This document shows, one piece after another, positions 44,918 to 53,876 of a stretch of DNA of 64,000 bases; the first letter of the stretch is position 1, and each line of letters begins with the position of its first letter. The notes below the pieces were generated by a model, which was not told where the DNA came from, made no database searches, and saw only the letters and a list, made by a program, of their open reading frames with translations. The DNA is from Paenibacillus sp. 32352 (GTDB lineage Bacteria; Bacillota; Bacilli; Paenibacillales; NBRC-103111), in NCBI RefSeq assembly GCF_002042965.1, contig NZ_MZNT01000005.1, positions 124,001 through 188,000 on the forward strand, read 5' to 3'. A program made the position numbers and the translations under genes.

Positions 44918-45280
44918 TTATCCTTTCGGTCTGCAGACAAGGGCTGCCAGGAAGGAAAAGATGATCGCCGCGGAGATCCCTGCGCTAGTCACCTCGAAAA
45001 TACCGGTAATAATCCCAATCGCACCGTGGAGCTTTAGCTCCTGCATAGCGCCATGAACTAGGGAATTACCGAAGCTCGTAATTGGCACTGTAGCGCCTGC
45101 GCCGGCAAACTTGATGAACGGCTCGTACAGCCCAACCCCATCCAATACCGCTCCCGCCACAACCAAGGAGCTCATGGTGTGAGCCGGAGTCAGCTTGCCT
45201 ACATCCATCAGCAGCTGCCCAACAACACAGATTGCACCTCCAATAACGAACGCCCATACAAAATGCATGACTGTATCCAC
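44918..45280 (-). CDS. spoVAE: Stage V sporulation protein AE
   Basis: A 120-residue protein with about four membrane helices ([20 protein letters not shown] onward) and [20 protein letters not shown], shared with SpoVAC. It belongs to the SpoVA channel that moves dipicolinic acid into the forespore and out on germination. GTG 45280 has GGGGAGG upstream. It corresponds to SpoVAEb of B. subtilis. Confidence 0.94.
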   Translation of the reverse strand: MDTVMHFVWAFVIGGAICVVGQLLMDVGKLTPAHTMSSLVVAGAVLDGVGLYEPFIKFAGAGATVPITSFGNSLVHGAMQELKLHGAIGIITGIFEVTSAGISAAIIFSFLAALVCRPKG

Positions 45281-45282
45281 GT

Positions 45283-46296
45283 TTATTCCTCCCCGCTTTC
45301 TATGGCTACCGCATGAGCGATACATGGAATGCTTTCGCCTTGTTGGAACGATAGCGGAGATAACAAGGCACCGGTCGCTACAACCAGCACTCTCTTCAAT
45401 TCACCCTTGCGCAGCTTTTTCATAATATGTCCATACGTAACGACGGCGGAGCACCCGCAGCCGCTGCCTCCAGCCATTACGGCCTGCTTATTCACATCAA
45501 ATACCATGAGACCGCAATCCTTATAAATAGTTTGGTTCATCGGAATCTTATGCTTCTCCAGCAGCTCGCATGCAATTTCATAGCCTACGGAAGCCAGGTC
45601 GCCTGTTACGATAAGATCGTAATAGCCCGGCTCCCGCTCAAAATCCCGAAAATGAGCCTGTATCGTATCTACAGCGGCGGGTGCCATAGCGGCCCCCATA
45701 TTGAACGGATCCTTAATTCCCATATCCACAACCCGTCCTATGGTTGCGCCTGTCACTACTGGTCCCTTGCCATGCCGGGAAATTACGGCGGCTCCCGCTC
45801 CAGTTACCGTATATTGTGCTGTGGGAGGCTTTTGCGAGCCATATTCGGTCGGATACCGGAACTGCTTTTCCGATGTACAGTTATGGCTGCAGGTTCCGGC
45901 CATAGCGTACTTGGCGGAGCCGGAGTCAACAATTAATGAAGCCATTGCCAGCCCTTCCATCGAGGTGGAACAAGCGCCGAATATGCCGAGATAAGGAATG
46001 GACATCGTCCGGGCGGCGAATGTGTTGCTTATAATCTGGTTCATAAGGTCGCCGCCGACATAAAACTGGATTTGTTCTTTAGTAAGTCCGGCATTCTCAA
46101 TGGCAAGCTTGCCTGCTTCCTCCATCAGCTTTCGTTCAGCTTTCTCCCAGCTATCCTGCCCTAAGGTAAGATCGCCGTGAACAATATCAAAATCATTCAC
46201 AAGCGGACCCTGGCTCTCGTCCGGGCCTACAACCGTAGCCGTAGCCTGAATGACAGGCTTGTTGCGGAATATCCAGCTTTGATGACCCTGCAGCAT
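45283..46296 (-). CDS. spoVAD: Stage V sporulation protein AD
   Basis: A 337-residue thiolase-fold protein that binds dipicolinic acid on the outer face of the spore inner membrane. Landmarks are [21 protein letters not shown] (cut: [15 protein letters not shown]), [14 protein letters not shown], and [22 protein letters not shown] precedes the ATG. It is flanked by spoVAC and spoVAE with 2-4 bp gaps. Confidence 0.96.
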   Translation of the reverse strand: MLQGHQSWIFRNKPVIQATATVVGPDESQGPLVNDFDIVHGDLTLGQDSWEKAERKLMEEAGKLAIENAGLTKEQIQFYVGGDLMNQIISNTFAARTMSIPYLGIFGACSTSMEGLAMASLIVDSGSAKYAMAGTCSHNCTSEKQFRYPTEYGSQKPPTAQYTVTGAGAAVISRHGKGPVVTGATIGRVVDMGIKDPFNMGAAMAPAAVDTIQAHFRDFEREPGYYDLIVTGDLASVGYEIACELLEKHKIPMNQTIYKDCGLMVFDVNKQAVMAGGSGCGCSAVVTYGHIMKKLRKGELKRVLVVATGALLSPLSFQQGESIPCIAHAVAIESGEE

Positions 46297-46300
46297 CCGA

Positions 46301-46774
46301 TTACCTCCCCATTCCCAAGAGTAAATGAATGATCCCGATCACGAAAGCAGCGACCGTTCCGAATACAATAACCGAACCTGCAAGCTTGAACATATTGGCA
46401 CCTACGCCAAGCACAATCCCCTCACTCTTATGCTCCAATGCTGCGGAACACATGGAGTTGGCAAAGCCGGTAACCGGAACGGCCGAGCCCGCTCCCGCCC
46501 ATTGAGCGATCTTGTCGTATACACCGAAGCAGGTTAGTACGACGGAGATAAAAATCAGGACGGCAACCGTAGGATTGCCTGCCGTCTTCTCGGTAAATCC
46601 GAACACTCTTATAAAAAGCTCCATCAAGGCCTGACCGATAATGCAAATAATCCCTCCGACCAAAAAAGCTCTAAGGCAGTTTTTCACCACGGGTCTGGGC
46701 GGTTCTTTTCTCTTGGCCAGCTCCTGATATTCCTCTTGGGTCCACGTCATTTTTTGCTTTGCTTTTACAGCCAT
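46301..46774 (-). CDS. spoVAC: Stage V sporulation protein AC
   Basis: A 157-residue membrane protein with about four helices, FLVGGIICIIGQALMELFIR (cut: FLVGGIICIIGQAL) and GAGSAVPVTGFANSMCSAALEH landmarks (cut). B. subtilis SpoVAC is a mechanosensitive channel for dipicolinic acid release. AAGGAT lies upstream. spoVAA and spoVAB are absent nearby. Confidence 0.95.
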   Translation of the reverse strand: MAVKAKQKMTWTQEEYQELAKRKEPPRPVVKNCLRAFLVGGIICIIGQALMELFIRVFGFTEKTAGNPTVAVLIFISVVLTCFGVYDKIAQWAGAGSAVPVTGFANSMCSAALEHKSEGIVLGVGANMFKLAGSVIVFGTVAAFVIGIIHLLLGMGR

Positions 46775-46826
46775 GGTTCCACATCCTTTCTCATCCTTGC
46801 GATGGAATGCCTTTAAGAAGTCGACT

Positions 46827-47690
46827 TTATCGTTTCAATACGGGAATGAGATTGACAATTTCCTTACGAAGCAGTCTTGCGCACTGCTCATACATCATTT
46901 TGGCCTCGCTGCTGTTGGTCGCCAATCCGTACAGCGAGATGTCGGCTTCGCATTTTTTCAAGTTGGCCAGTAACAGAAGCTTCTCATTATTGGCCGGTAC
47001 CTGAAGCATGTCGTCATACAAATCCACATAGAGCGATCCGTAAGAATCTACCTGGCCGAGAAATACATTATCTTTGGTAACCCCTATTTTCTCCAGCTCC
47101 GCCTGCAGCCATGCACGGCTGAAACCAGCGGTAGCCAACGGCTCGTCCATAATGTTGCCGTCAATAATGACCGTCTGCGGCTCCTTCTCCGGCCCGACTT
47201 TAATGCCCAGCTGTTTTGGAGTTAGGGGCTGGTTCTCCTTCTTGAGAAGCACATTAAGCTCACCGCTTGATTCCAAAACGGCAAACTCCACATCCGCGAT
47301 GTTAAACACACTCTTTTTCCGAAGCTGCTCCAACAGCTCATCCGCTGTGTAACGCTCTTTCCTGAGGTTTTTCCCCATAACCTTTCCGTCCTTGATCATA
47401 ACCGTCCCATTGCCTTCAAACCATTTGCGAAGGGTAACGCTTTTCAAGGAAACGAGCTCTATGGTGAGCGGCACCAGGAACCAAACGAGTAATGCAGTAA
47501 TTCCATGCGTATAATGGTTTTCCAAATCGGTAGAAATAAATCCTGCCAGCTCCCCTAACGTGATCCCGGTTATATATTCAAAGAAGGTGAGCTGCGATAT
47601 TTGCTTTTTTCCAAGCAAACGAGTGATCAAGAACAGCATGGCAATTGCGCCCAACGACCTTAAAGCGATATGTAGCCATTCCATTTCCAT
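46827..47690 (-). CDS. DUF421 (YetF/YrbG-like) membrane protein
   Basis: A 287-residue protein with three N-terminal membrane helices and a cytoplasmic alpha/beta domain. Landmarks are RLLGKKQISQLTFFEYITGITLG (cut: GKKQISQLTFFEY) and TVMIKDGKVMGKNLRKERYT (cut), typical of DUF421. The C-terminus includes a DUF1657-like stretch (NNEKLLLLANLKKCEADISLYGLA; cut: LLLANLKKCEADI), which may be a fused or related domain. It lies 52 bp before spoVAC and divergent from the DUF1657 gene. The spoVA2mob operon of heat-resistant Bacillus spores carries the same protein types. A second ATG at 47684 has better spacing. Confidence 0.88.
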   Translation of the reverse strand: MEMEWLHIALRSLGAIAMLFLITRLLGKKQISQLTFFEYITGITLGELAGFISTDLENHYTHGITALLVWFLVPLTIELVSLKSVTLRKWFEGNGTVMIKDGKVMGKNLRKERYTADELLEQLRKKSVFNIADVEFAVLESSGELNVLLKKENQPLTPKQLGIKVGPEKEPQTVIIDGNIMDEPLATAGFSRAWLQAELEKIGVTKDNVFLGQVDSYGSLYVDLYDDMLQVPANNEKLLLLANLKKCEADISLYGLATNSSEAKMMYEQCARLLRKEIVNLIPVLKR

Positions 47691-47861
47691 AGTCTCCTTT
47701 TCAAACGAGTTACTTTACTAAACAATTATTTGTCAAAAGGCGCAGCGTTATAAAAGGTTTGCGGCCTTAGTTTTTTCCAATAGTTTTCCCATTTTGTTAC
47801 AGTAATTAGATGTTTTTTTCCTGCGCAAATTAGTAGAGGACTTGAAGAGGAGGTGAAACAA

Positions 47862-48068
47862 ATGACAGTAGCATCTAACGTAAAAACGACCCTGGCATCC
47901 TTGAAAAGTGCACAAGCAAGCTTGGAAACTTTCGCCCTGAGCACTCAAAATCAAGAAGCAAAGACGATGTTCGAGCAAGCCGCTAAAACCACTCAATCCG
48001 TAGTGGACCAAATCAACGGCCGCATTCAGCAATTGGAAAACGAAGAACCTCAATATAAAGGTTTCTAA
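47862..48068 (+). CDS. DUF1657 small protein
   Basis: A 68-residue helical protein starting MTVASNVKTTLASLKSAQ, with TFALSTQNQEAKTMFEQAA, matching DUF1657. Members are small spore-associated proteins often encoded with spoVA and DUF421 genes. GAGGAGGT lies 7 nt before the ATG. It is transcribed away from DUF421-spoVAC-AD-AE. Its exact function is unknown. Confidence 0.88.
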   Translation: MTVASNVKTTLASLKSAQASLETFALSTQNQEAKTMFEQAAKTTQSVVDQINGRIQQLENEEPQYKGF

Positions 48069-48084
48069 TGGGCCAAATCCATAA

Positions 48085-48135
48085 TAAAACAGCCTTCTTT
48101 CCCTGCTACATTTGGGAAAAGGCTGTTTTATTTTT
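48085..48135. terminator. Bidirectional terminator after the DUF1657 gene
   Basis: AAAACAGCC and TTCCC pair with GGGAA and GGCTGTTTT, followed by ATTTTT on the plus strand and TTATTAT on the minus strand. It could also end the tiny minus-strand ORF at 48154-48231. Confidence 0.8.
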
Positions 48136-48153
48136 GCCCGATTGCCTTCATCT

Positions 48154-48231
48154 TCACAATAAGACGACAAACAAAATTAGCAATAATATGAAGAGCACGA
48201 GAATCATAACCAACGAACTAGACTTATCCAT
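48154..48231 (-). CDS. Candidate 25-residue hydrophobic (YjcZ-like) protein
   Basis: ATG to TGA encodes 25 residues: MDKSSS followed by an uninterrupted hydrophobic helix (LVMILVLFILLLIFVVLL). The helix resembles the tail of short YjcZ-family sporulation proteins. The ribosome-binding site is weak (GGAG about 12 nt upstream), and CATACCATA about 50 bp upstream resembles a sigma-K -10, although no -35 match at the right distance was found. Its location between spore genes and beside a bidirectional terminator supports expression. It could still be chance. Confidence 0.4.
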   Translation of the reverse strand: MDKSSSLVMILVLFILLLILFVVLL

Positions 48232-48337
48232 CCGGTTTTCGGCTCCATTCTTGAATCCTATGCACGCTGGGATGCATGGTTTATGGTATGCTGGGACGAA
48301 TTGTGTTGGGTTGTGTATATGCCTATACCGAAAAAAA

Positions 48338-48368
48338 TGTTATAATAAGTTCATTGTTCACGTTAACA
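48338..48368 (+). promoter_or_regulatory. Extended -10 promoter and LacI-type operator of the uronate-isomerase-like gene
   Basis: TGTTATAAT (48338-48346) is an extended -10. Nine bases downstream is TGTTCACGTTAACA (48355-48368), a near-perfect dyad of the type bound by LacI/GalR-family repressors. This suggests sugar-dependent repression. No regulator gene is adjacent. Confidence 0.5.
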
Positions 48369-48397
48369 TAAACTTATTTTGCGGGAGGCTCTCATTT

Positions 48398-49666
48398 ATG
48401 ACTATTCAAACCCATGAACAGCTTGTTTCCTTCGTGCAGGAGACCGTTCGAAACACCCAAGTTACCGACATACATACCCACTTATTCGCCGAATCCTTTG
48501 GGGATCTGCTATTATGGGGTGTGGACGAGCTCCTTACTTATCATTACTTGATTGCTGAGACATTCCGCTTCCGTTCCGACCTTTCCTATGATGCTTTCTG
48601 GAAGATGAGCAAGCAGGAGCAAGCAGATCTGATCTGGCAGACGCTCTTTATCGAGCATTCGCCATACAGCGAAGCTTGCCGCGGTGTAGTTACTGTTCTT
48701 CACCGGCTTGGATTTGATCTGAAATCCCGTGATTTAAACTCTTATCGCGAATATTTCCGTAATGTCAGCTCCGCCGAGTATATCAACCGTATCCTGGAGC
48801 TGGCCAAAGTAAAAACCGTTGTGATGACGAACGATCCTTTCGATGCTTATGAGCGGAGCAAATGGGCGGAGAATGTCGAGCAGGATCCTCGTTTCCTTGC
48901 GGCATTACGGATTGATCCGCTGCTTAACCTTTGGGATACAAGCTGGTCGAAGCTGGTTGAGCAAGGCTACGACGTCAAACAGGATTTGTCCGGAAGCACC
49001 ATGGAGGAAATTCGCCGTTTCCTTAAAGATTGGATCGCCAGAATGAACCCATTGTACATGGCCGTTTCTTTGCCTAACGACTTTGCTTACCCGGAACCTT
49101 CTGTACGAGGACGAATTATTGATGAATGTATCGTGCCGGTGGCACGCGAGGCGGGCATTCCGTTTGCCATGATGATCGGGGTGAAACGCAAGGTCAATCC
49201 ATCCCTTAAGGATGCGGGAGATAGCCTGGGCAAGAGCGATATCGGTGCGGTTGAACGTATCGTAAGTAAATATCAGGATGTCAAATTCCTCGTGACCATG
49301 CTTTCCCGTGAGAATCAGCACGAGCTGGCCGTTACAGCACGTAAAAATCGCAATCTGTTAGTCTTCGGCTGCTGGTGGTTCCTGAACAATCCAAGCTTGA
49401 TTGAGGAAATCACGCGTATGCGTCTTGAGCTTCTGGGCGGCAGCATAATTCCTCAGCATTCGGACTGCCGTATTCTTGATCAGCTGCTGTATAAATGGGA
49501 TCACTCCCGTGAAATTATTGCTAAAGTGCTTTGCGACAAATACAGCGATTTGCTCGCATCCGGATGGAGACTGGAGGAAGAAGAAATTCGCCGTGACGTG
49601 GAGGATCTTCTCGGGGGAACATTCTGGAAGTTTCTTGGAAAGCCAGACCCGGCGCTTTCCCGTTAA
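48398..49666 (+). CDS. Uronate (glucuronate) isomerase-like protein
   Basis: A 422-residue TIM-barrel protein of the amidohydrolase-like uronate isomerase family. Landmarks are TDIHTHLF (metal-binding HxH), FGDLLLWGVDELLTYHYL, FGCWWFLNNPSLIEE and HSDCRILDQ. Canonical UxaC is about 470 aa, so this shorter form is a divergent subfamily whose substrate may differ. ATG 48398 has GGGAGG upstream; the open frame continues to 48068 but the extension covers a terminator and promoter. No other hexuronate genes are nearby. Confidence 0.75.
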   Translation: MTIQTHEQLVSFVQETVRNTQVTDIHTHLFAESFGDLLLWGVDELLTYHYLIAETFRFRSDLSYDAFWKMSKQEQADLIWQTLFIEHSPYSEACRGVVTVLHRLGFDLKSRDLNSYREYFRNVSSAEYINRILELAKVKTVVMTNDPFDAYERSKWAENVEQDPRFLAALRIDPLLNLWDTSWSKLVEQGYDVKQDLSGSTMEEIRRFLKDWIARMNPLYMAVSLPNDFAYPEPSVRGRIIDECIVPVAREAGIPFAMMIGVKRKVNPSLKDAGDSLGKSDIGAVERIVSKYQDVKFLVTMLSRENQHELAVTARKNRNLLVFGCWWFLNNPSLIEEITRMRLELLGGSIIPQHSDCRILDQLLYKWDHSREIIAKVLCDKYSDLLASGWRLEEEEIRRDVEDLLGGTFWKFLGKPDPALSR

Positions 49667-49680
49667 GCCAATCTAAGCAA

Positions 49681-49716
49681 GGCGTCCCTACGATGTTGCG
49701 GGGGACGCCTTTTTTC
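49681..49716 (+). terminator. Intrinsic terminator after the uronate-isomerase-like gene
   Basis: GGCGTCCC pairs with GGGGACGCC around a 13-nt loop, followed by TTTTTT. Confidence 0.9.
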
Positions 49717-49736
49717 CATTGATATGCTCTCGCTTC

Positions 49737-50678
49737 TTAATACAAATGCACGTATTCAGGCTGATGCTCCGGCTGCTCCGTTACTCGGGTACCGTCTTCA
49801 AGCAGAAGCCACGTATCAAACTCTTTCCTGCCCTCGTGCATCCGAATGATTCTTGCCCCTCGCTGAAAATCGTCACGCCCATACGTGTTAAACCCTGTAG
49901 CCCGGCCGTAGCACAGCCGGATGCCCTGCTTCGTTCCCCAGTAATCGTTAAGATGGTCATGACCGGCAAAGGTGCCCATCACATCTCCCATTTCAACCAT
50001 CGCGGAGAAAAGGCCCGTATTAATGCGCGGACAGCATACCCTTTCATTCTTACTGCCGTAGCAAACCTCCTGCTGCCATACCTCATTATACTCCGGCAAT
50101 GGTATATGGAAGAAGGCCAAGGATGGCAGCGGAACGCCGTTATTGGACCTGGTTCTTTCTCTCGACATTCCTTCATACCACGACACCTGATCCCGTCCAA
50201 TCCATCCGTAGCCCTTTACATGGGAAAGCGGCGATACACTGCCGGAATCAAAAAAATACAGCGAAGCTGCCGCATGGCCGCGGGCATCGTTGACGGATAG
50301 AGCATAATTGCCGATTCCCCCGATATCCTCCGGTCCTGCTTCCGCTAATGCGAATTCATAGGGCTGAACGGCTTCCATTAATGCTTCTCTGGTGATTTTG
50401 GCTTCGGAATCATGATTACCGAATACGACGGCCCAAGGGATTTTGTCGCTATCCACGACCGAGACAGCCCTATGAAACCTTTGCAAGGGATCGTCGCAAT
50501 GCTTGTCTTCGATCACATCACCCGTGAAGACGACAAGATCGGGACGTTCCGTCTCCAGCACCTTTTTCATTAAGGAAAGCGTCCGGTCGTCGGCCTCCCC
50601 TCCGGATTTCATATGAACGTCTGTAAATTGAACGATGGTGAATGTACCGTCTTGACGAAAAGAAAGCGATTGCTTCAA
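49737..50678 (-). CDS. Calcineurin-like metallophosphoesterase
   Basis: A 313-residue metal-dependent phosphoesterase without signal peptide. Metal ligands appear in order: FTDVHMKSG (DxH), VVFTGDVIED (GD), VVFGNHDSEA (GNHD) and FAGHDHLNDY (GHDH). This pattern and length match the Dcr2/purple-acid-phosphatase-like bacterial subgroup. The substrate is unknown. It starts with TTG after GGGGAAG and has its own strong sigma-A promoter. Confidence 0.9.
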   Translation of the reverse strand: MKQSLSFRQDGTFTIVQFTDVHMKSGGEADDRTLSLMKKVLETERPDLVVFTGDVIEDKHCDDPLQRFHRAVSVVDSDKIPWAVVFGNHDSEAKITREALMEAVQPYEFALAEAGPEDIGGIGNYALSVNDARGHAAASLYFFDSGSVSPLSHVKGYGWIGRDQVSWYEGMSRERTRSNNGVPLPSLAFFHIPLPEYNEVWQQEVCYGSKNERVCCPRINTGLFSAMVEMGDVMGTFAGHDHLNDYWGTKQGIRLCYGRATGFNTYGRDDFQRGARIIRMHEGRKEFDTWLLLEDGTRVTEQPEHQPEYVHLY

Positions 50679-50732
50679 ATCGATCTTCCCCTTTATGTAT
50701 TGGAATGAAATGACTATGACGCATTCCTGCTC

Positions 50733-50761
50733 ATTGTATGGCGGACTTCATGTACTGTCAA
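50733..50761 (-). promoter_or_regulatory. Sigma-A promoter of the metallophosphoesterase gene
   Basis: Perfect TTGACA (50756-50761), 17-bp spacer and TACAAT (50733-50738) on the minus strand. Confidence 0.8.
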
Positions 50762-50784
50762 TTTATATTTCATTGGATAGCTAG

Positions 50785-50866
50785 GAGCCCGGGCACTAGG
50801 GGCATAACACCCCCGGAAACTGGGAACCTTGGCTTCGAAGCCGATTTTGACGGCTGACGGGAGAGT
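50785..50866. other. Structured GC-rich intergenic element
   Basis: Between two genes lie several closely packed self-complementary segments: GCCCGGGC (50787-50794), GGGG-CATAACA-CCCC (50799-50814) and GGCTTCGAAGCC (50831-50842). It is outside the mapped promoter of the phosphoesterase gene and beyond the terminator of the RCC1 gene. No known riboswitch consensus was recognised. The rest of 50679-50952 shows nothing else. Confidence 0.45.
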
Positions 50867-50894
50867 CTCTATATTTACAAATTATGGTAAAATA

Positions 50895-50931
50895 GAAAAA
50901 GAAGCAGAGGCTTATAACAAGCCCTTGCTTC
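50895..50931 (-). terminator. Intrinsic terminator after the RCC1/SLH gene
   Basis: GAAGCAAGGGCTT pairs with AAGCCTCTGCTTC (one mismatch), followed on the minus strand by TTTTTC. Confidence 0.8.
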
Positions 50932-50952
50932 CTTTTGTAACCAATTCCTTTA

Positions 50953-53829
50953 TTACTGATTCATCGCGCTGCTCAACGCAGCTTCATCTACAGGCAGCTT
51001 GCCTCCGCTAATCAACGTAAGGATCCGTTCTATTATCGTCACCGCCTGTGCCCGGTTCGTCGATTCGTCTGGAGCCAGTCGGCCGTTATCCAAGCCTTGC
51101 AGGATTCCTTTCTGCACGGCCGTCTGCATAGCAAAGGCAGGTGTAATGACTGTATTCGGCTTTTGCAGCTCTTTGCTCGCTGCACGGACCGCTATGTCCG
51201 CAATCTCCGACCGTGGAATCGGCTCGTTCCAAGCCAAATCGGCCTGCGTGATGTATCCTGCCTTCCTTAACGCATCCGCGTAAGGCTTGTACCATGAATC
51301 ATCCGCCGCAGCCGACGCTACGGGAAGCCGCAGGGCGGCTGCGGTCATTTTGGCGAACTCGGCACGGGTTACCGTGCCGTCGGGCCGGAAGCTGCCGTCG
51401 GGGTACCCGTCGGCATAGCCTTTTTCCACAGCGGAGGCAATCGCCGCCTCCGCCCAGTGACCGGCCGTATCGCTCAAGGAGCGAACGAAGCCGGTCACCG
51501 CCTCGGGCACGGTACGGTTCACGTACGTGCCGTCGCCCAATTGTCCGGACATGTTGCCTCCCCATGTCCACACCGTGCCGTCCGCTGACATCGCAGCGGA
51601 ATGGGAGCTCCCGGCGGCTACGAATGCCGCCCCCTGGATGCCCTGGGTCTGCACGGGACGCGTGCGATTCGTCTTCGTACCGTCGCCGAGCTGGCCGAAG
51701 GTATTCAGCCCCCACGTCCACACCGTGCCGTCCGATCGCACGGCCAGCGTATGGAACGCTCCGCCTGCAATCGCAGTGACCTTGGTCATTCCGGTAACCT
51801 GAACCGGGATCAGCCGATTTGTCGTCGTGCTGTCGCCCAATTGACCGAACCCGTTATAGCCCCATGTCCACACCGTGCCGTCCGATTTGAGGGCAATGGA
51901 ATGATTCTTTCCTGCCGCAATCGCTTGTATGCCTTCCAAGCCAACGATTTGCTGCACCGTACGCTTTAACAGCGTCGTATTATCCCCCAGCTGGCCGTTG
52001 CTGTTATCCCCCCATGCCCACACCGTACCGTCATCGGCCAGTGCCAGTGCATGGTTGAAGCCGGCGGCAATAGCCTTGATACGCATCAGCCCTGGAATTT
52101 GTACCGGCTCCGAATGGGTCGTGCTGGTGTTATCGCCCTGCTGGCCGAAAGTATTGTCTCCGACAGCCCAGACGGTCCCGTCCTTGCGCAGAGCAATCGT
52201 AAACGCATTGCCTGCCGCGATGTCGGTAATATCCTTCCACCCGGCCATTGCCGAAGGAAGATTTCTTCCGAGGGAAGCCGTATCGGCTAACTGGCTGCTT
52301 AGATTTAATCCCCAGCCCCATACGGTTCCGTCACTATTCAGCGCAACCGCATGACCGGAGCCTGCGGCTAAAGTCGTCAGTTGAGTAAGTCCGGAAACCT
52401 CCGCAGGCTTATTCGTGCCGACGTTCTGTCCTTGCCCCAACTGACCGTATAAGTTTTCGCCCCATGACCACAGCTTGTTGTTTTTCCATACCATTGTAAA
52501 TGCGTCCCCGGCAGCCAATGCTCTGGGGTTCTGGTTATTGACGTAGCTGTAATGTCCTTCCATTGAAGGATCCGGCGGCTTCACCAGTAAAGAAAATCTG
52601 GGCACCAGCGTAGGTAAAATCCGGTTTGCGGCGGCTCCGTCTCCCAGCTGACCCAAGGCGCTGTTCCCCCATGCCCACACCGTTCCATCCGATTTTACGG
52701 CAAGAGAATGGAAGTGCCCGGAGCCTATCAACACAACATCCTTTAAATTATCGACATATTGCTGAATAACGCTGTCCTTGTAATCCCCCGTACCCAGCTG
52801 ACCGTAGTTATTCAGCCCCCAGGTGCTGACCTTTCCGTCCTTGTGAAGAACCACTGCATGAGAATTCCCCGCTGCAATGCCAACCGCATCGGTAACTCCA
52901 GTGACTTCAGCGGCAAACTTTCTGTCCGTCGTATTGCCGTTGCCCAGCTGACCGGAGACATTATAACCCCATGTCCACACTTTGCCGTCTTCCTTCAATA
53001 TCATGGAGAAGTTGCTTCCGGCGGCAATCGCCTTGGTATCATATGTGTAATTGACCCTGGTAGGCCGGTTCGTCTTGCTTTCCGTGACAGAGTCCCCTGC
53101 CTGCCCATAGGTGTTGTCCCCCCATGCGACGACCGTTTTGTCTGTAAGCAGAGCAAGCATATGGTTACCGCCTGCCGCAACCGCGATGACATTCGTAGGA
53201 TAATCCAATTGATTCGGTTTGAGCTTGTTCTCATTCGTGGAATCGCCCAGCTGTCCCTTCTCATTGTCACCCCAAGTGACTATGGTTCCATCCTTTTTGA
53301 GCGCGATGGAAGAATTATTGCCTGCGGCAATCGCTGCGACATCCCGCAAATCCGGAATTTCAAATGGCACAGGACGGTCCTCCAACGTTCCGTCGCCGAG
53401 CTGTCCTTTATTATTTTGACCCCACGCCCACACCGTTCCATCCTTGCGCAATGCGAGGGTATGATTCATCCCGGCCGCAATCGCCTTAATCTCGAACAGC
53501 TCTTTCACCTGATTCGGAGCATAGCGAAATACGTTCGGACCCGTTCCTAGCTTACCGTGAAGGCTATCTCCCCAAGTCCATACCGTACCGTCGCTTTTGA
53601 GAGCCACCGTATGGCCTAGGCCGGCTGTAATTTGTACCAGCTTCAAGGCCGGATTAACGTCCTGTGAAGCTGCGGGCGCTGTGGCTCCGGCTGAGGTCGA
53701 TCCCCCTGTATCGGAGGATTCCTCTGCCCGTACCAAACCAGCGCCAAACAGTGCTTGAAGCAGCAATGAGATAACGAAGATATAGGCAAGTTGATGCTTC
53801 CATTTTGTTTTCCGAAATTTTCGAACCAT
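50953..53829 (-). CDS. Secreted RCC1-repeat protein with C-terminal SLH domains
   Basis: A 958-residue surface protein. A signal peptide (basic start, hydrophobic about 12-30) is followed by 14 RCC1-type repeats, recognised by W-x-W-G-x-N-x-x-G-Q-L-G-D variants, probably forming two seven-bladed propellers. Three SLH modules follow (about 790-958; the first has GYADGYPDGSFRPDGTVTRAEF, cut here), with the second degenerate. SLH domains bind pyruvylated cell-wall polymer, so the protein should be exposed at the surface. GGAGGAGAG precedes the ATG. It starts 47 bp after the RND pump gene and is probably in the same transcript. The ligand is unknown. Confidence 0.9.
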   Translation of the reverse strand: MVRKFRKTKWKHQLAYIFVISLLLQALFGAGLVRAEESSDTGGSTSAGATAPAASQDVNPALKLVQITAGLGHTVALKSDGTVWTWGDSLHGKLGTGPNVFRYAPNQVKELFEIKAIAAGMNHTLALRKDGTVWAWGQNNKGQLGDGTLEDRPVPFEIPDLRDVAAIAAGNNSSIALKKDGTIVTWGDNEKGQLGDSTNENKLKPNQLDYPTNVIAVAAGGNHMLALLTDKTVVAWGDNTYGQAGDSVTESKTNRPTRVNYTYDTKAIAAGSNFSMILKEDGKVWTWGYNVSGQLGNGNTTDRKFAAEVTGVTDAVGIAAGNSHAVVLHKDGKVSTWGLNNYGQLGTGDYKDSVIQQYVDNLKDVVLIGSGHFHSLAVKSDGTVWAWGNSALGQLGDGAAANRILPTLVPRFSLLVKPPDPSMEGHYSYVNNQNPRALAAGDAFTMVWKNNKLWSWGENLYGQLGQGQNVGTNKPAEVSGLTQLTTLAAGSGHAVALNSDGTVWGWGLNLSSQLADTASLGRNLPSAMAGWKDITDIAAGNAFTIALRKDGTVWAVGDNTFGQQGDNTSTTHSEPVQIPGLMRIKAIAAGFNHALALADDGTVWAWGDNSNGQLGDNTTLLKRTVQQIVGLEGIQAIAAGKNHSIALKSDGTVWTWGYNGFGQLGDSTTTNRLIPVQVTGMTKVTAIAGGAFHTLAVRSDGTVWTWGLNTFGQLGDGTKTNRTRPVQTQGIQGAAFVAAGSSHSAAMSADGTVWTWGGNMSGQLGDGTYVNRTVPEAVTGFVRSLSDTAGHWAEAAIASAVEKGYADGYPDGSFRPDGTVTRAEFAKMTAAALRLPVASAAADDSWYKPYADALRKAGYITQADLAWNEPIPRSEIADIAVRAASKELQKPNTVITPAFAMQTAVQKGILQGLDNGRLAPDESTNRAQAVTIIERILTLISGGKLPVDEAALSSAMNQ

Positions 53830-53876
53830 TTTTCACACTCTCCTCCATTATAGGCAATCTTGTATGTACCCTGCTG

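Noticed and set aside
48068..48397. N-terminal extension of the uronate-isomerase-like ORF back to 48068
   Set aside because: The extension overlaps a terminator and the promoter/operator, and the family start aligns with the ATG at 48398, which has a good ribosome-binding site.
50785..50866. Possible TPP or c-di-GMP riboswitch (ACTAGGGG and GC-rich stems)
   Set aside because: The conserved CUGAGA of TPP elements and the core of c-di-GMP elements are missing, and no plus-strand gene follows.
51300..53640. Many near-identical DNA stretches considered as a repeat element
   Set aside because: They encode the W-x-W-G cores of the RCC1 repeats and keep reading frame, so they are coding repeats.
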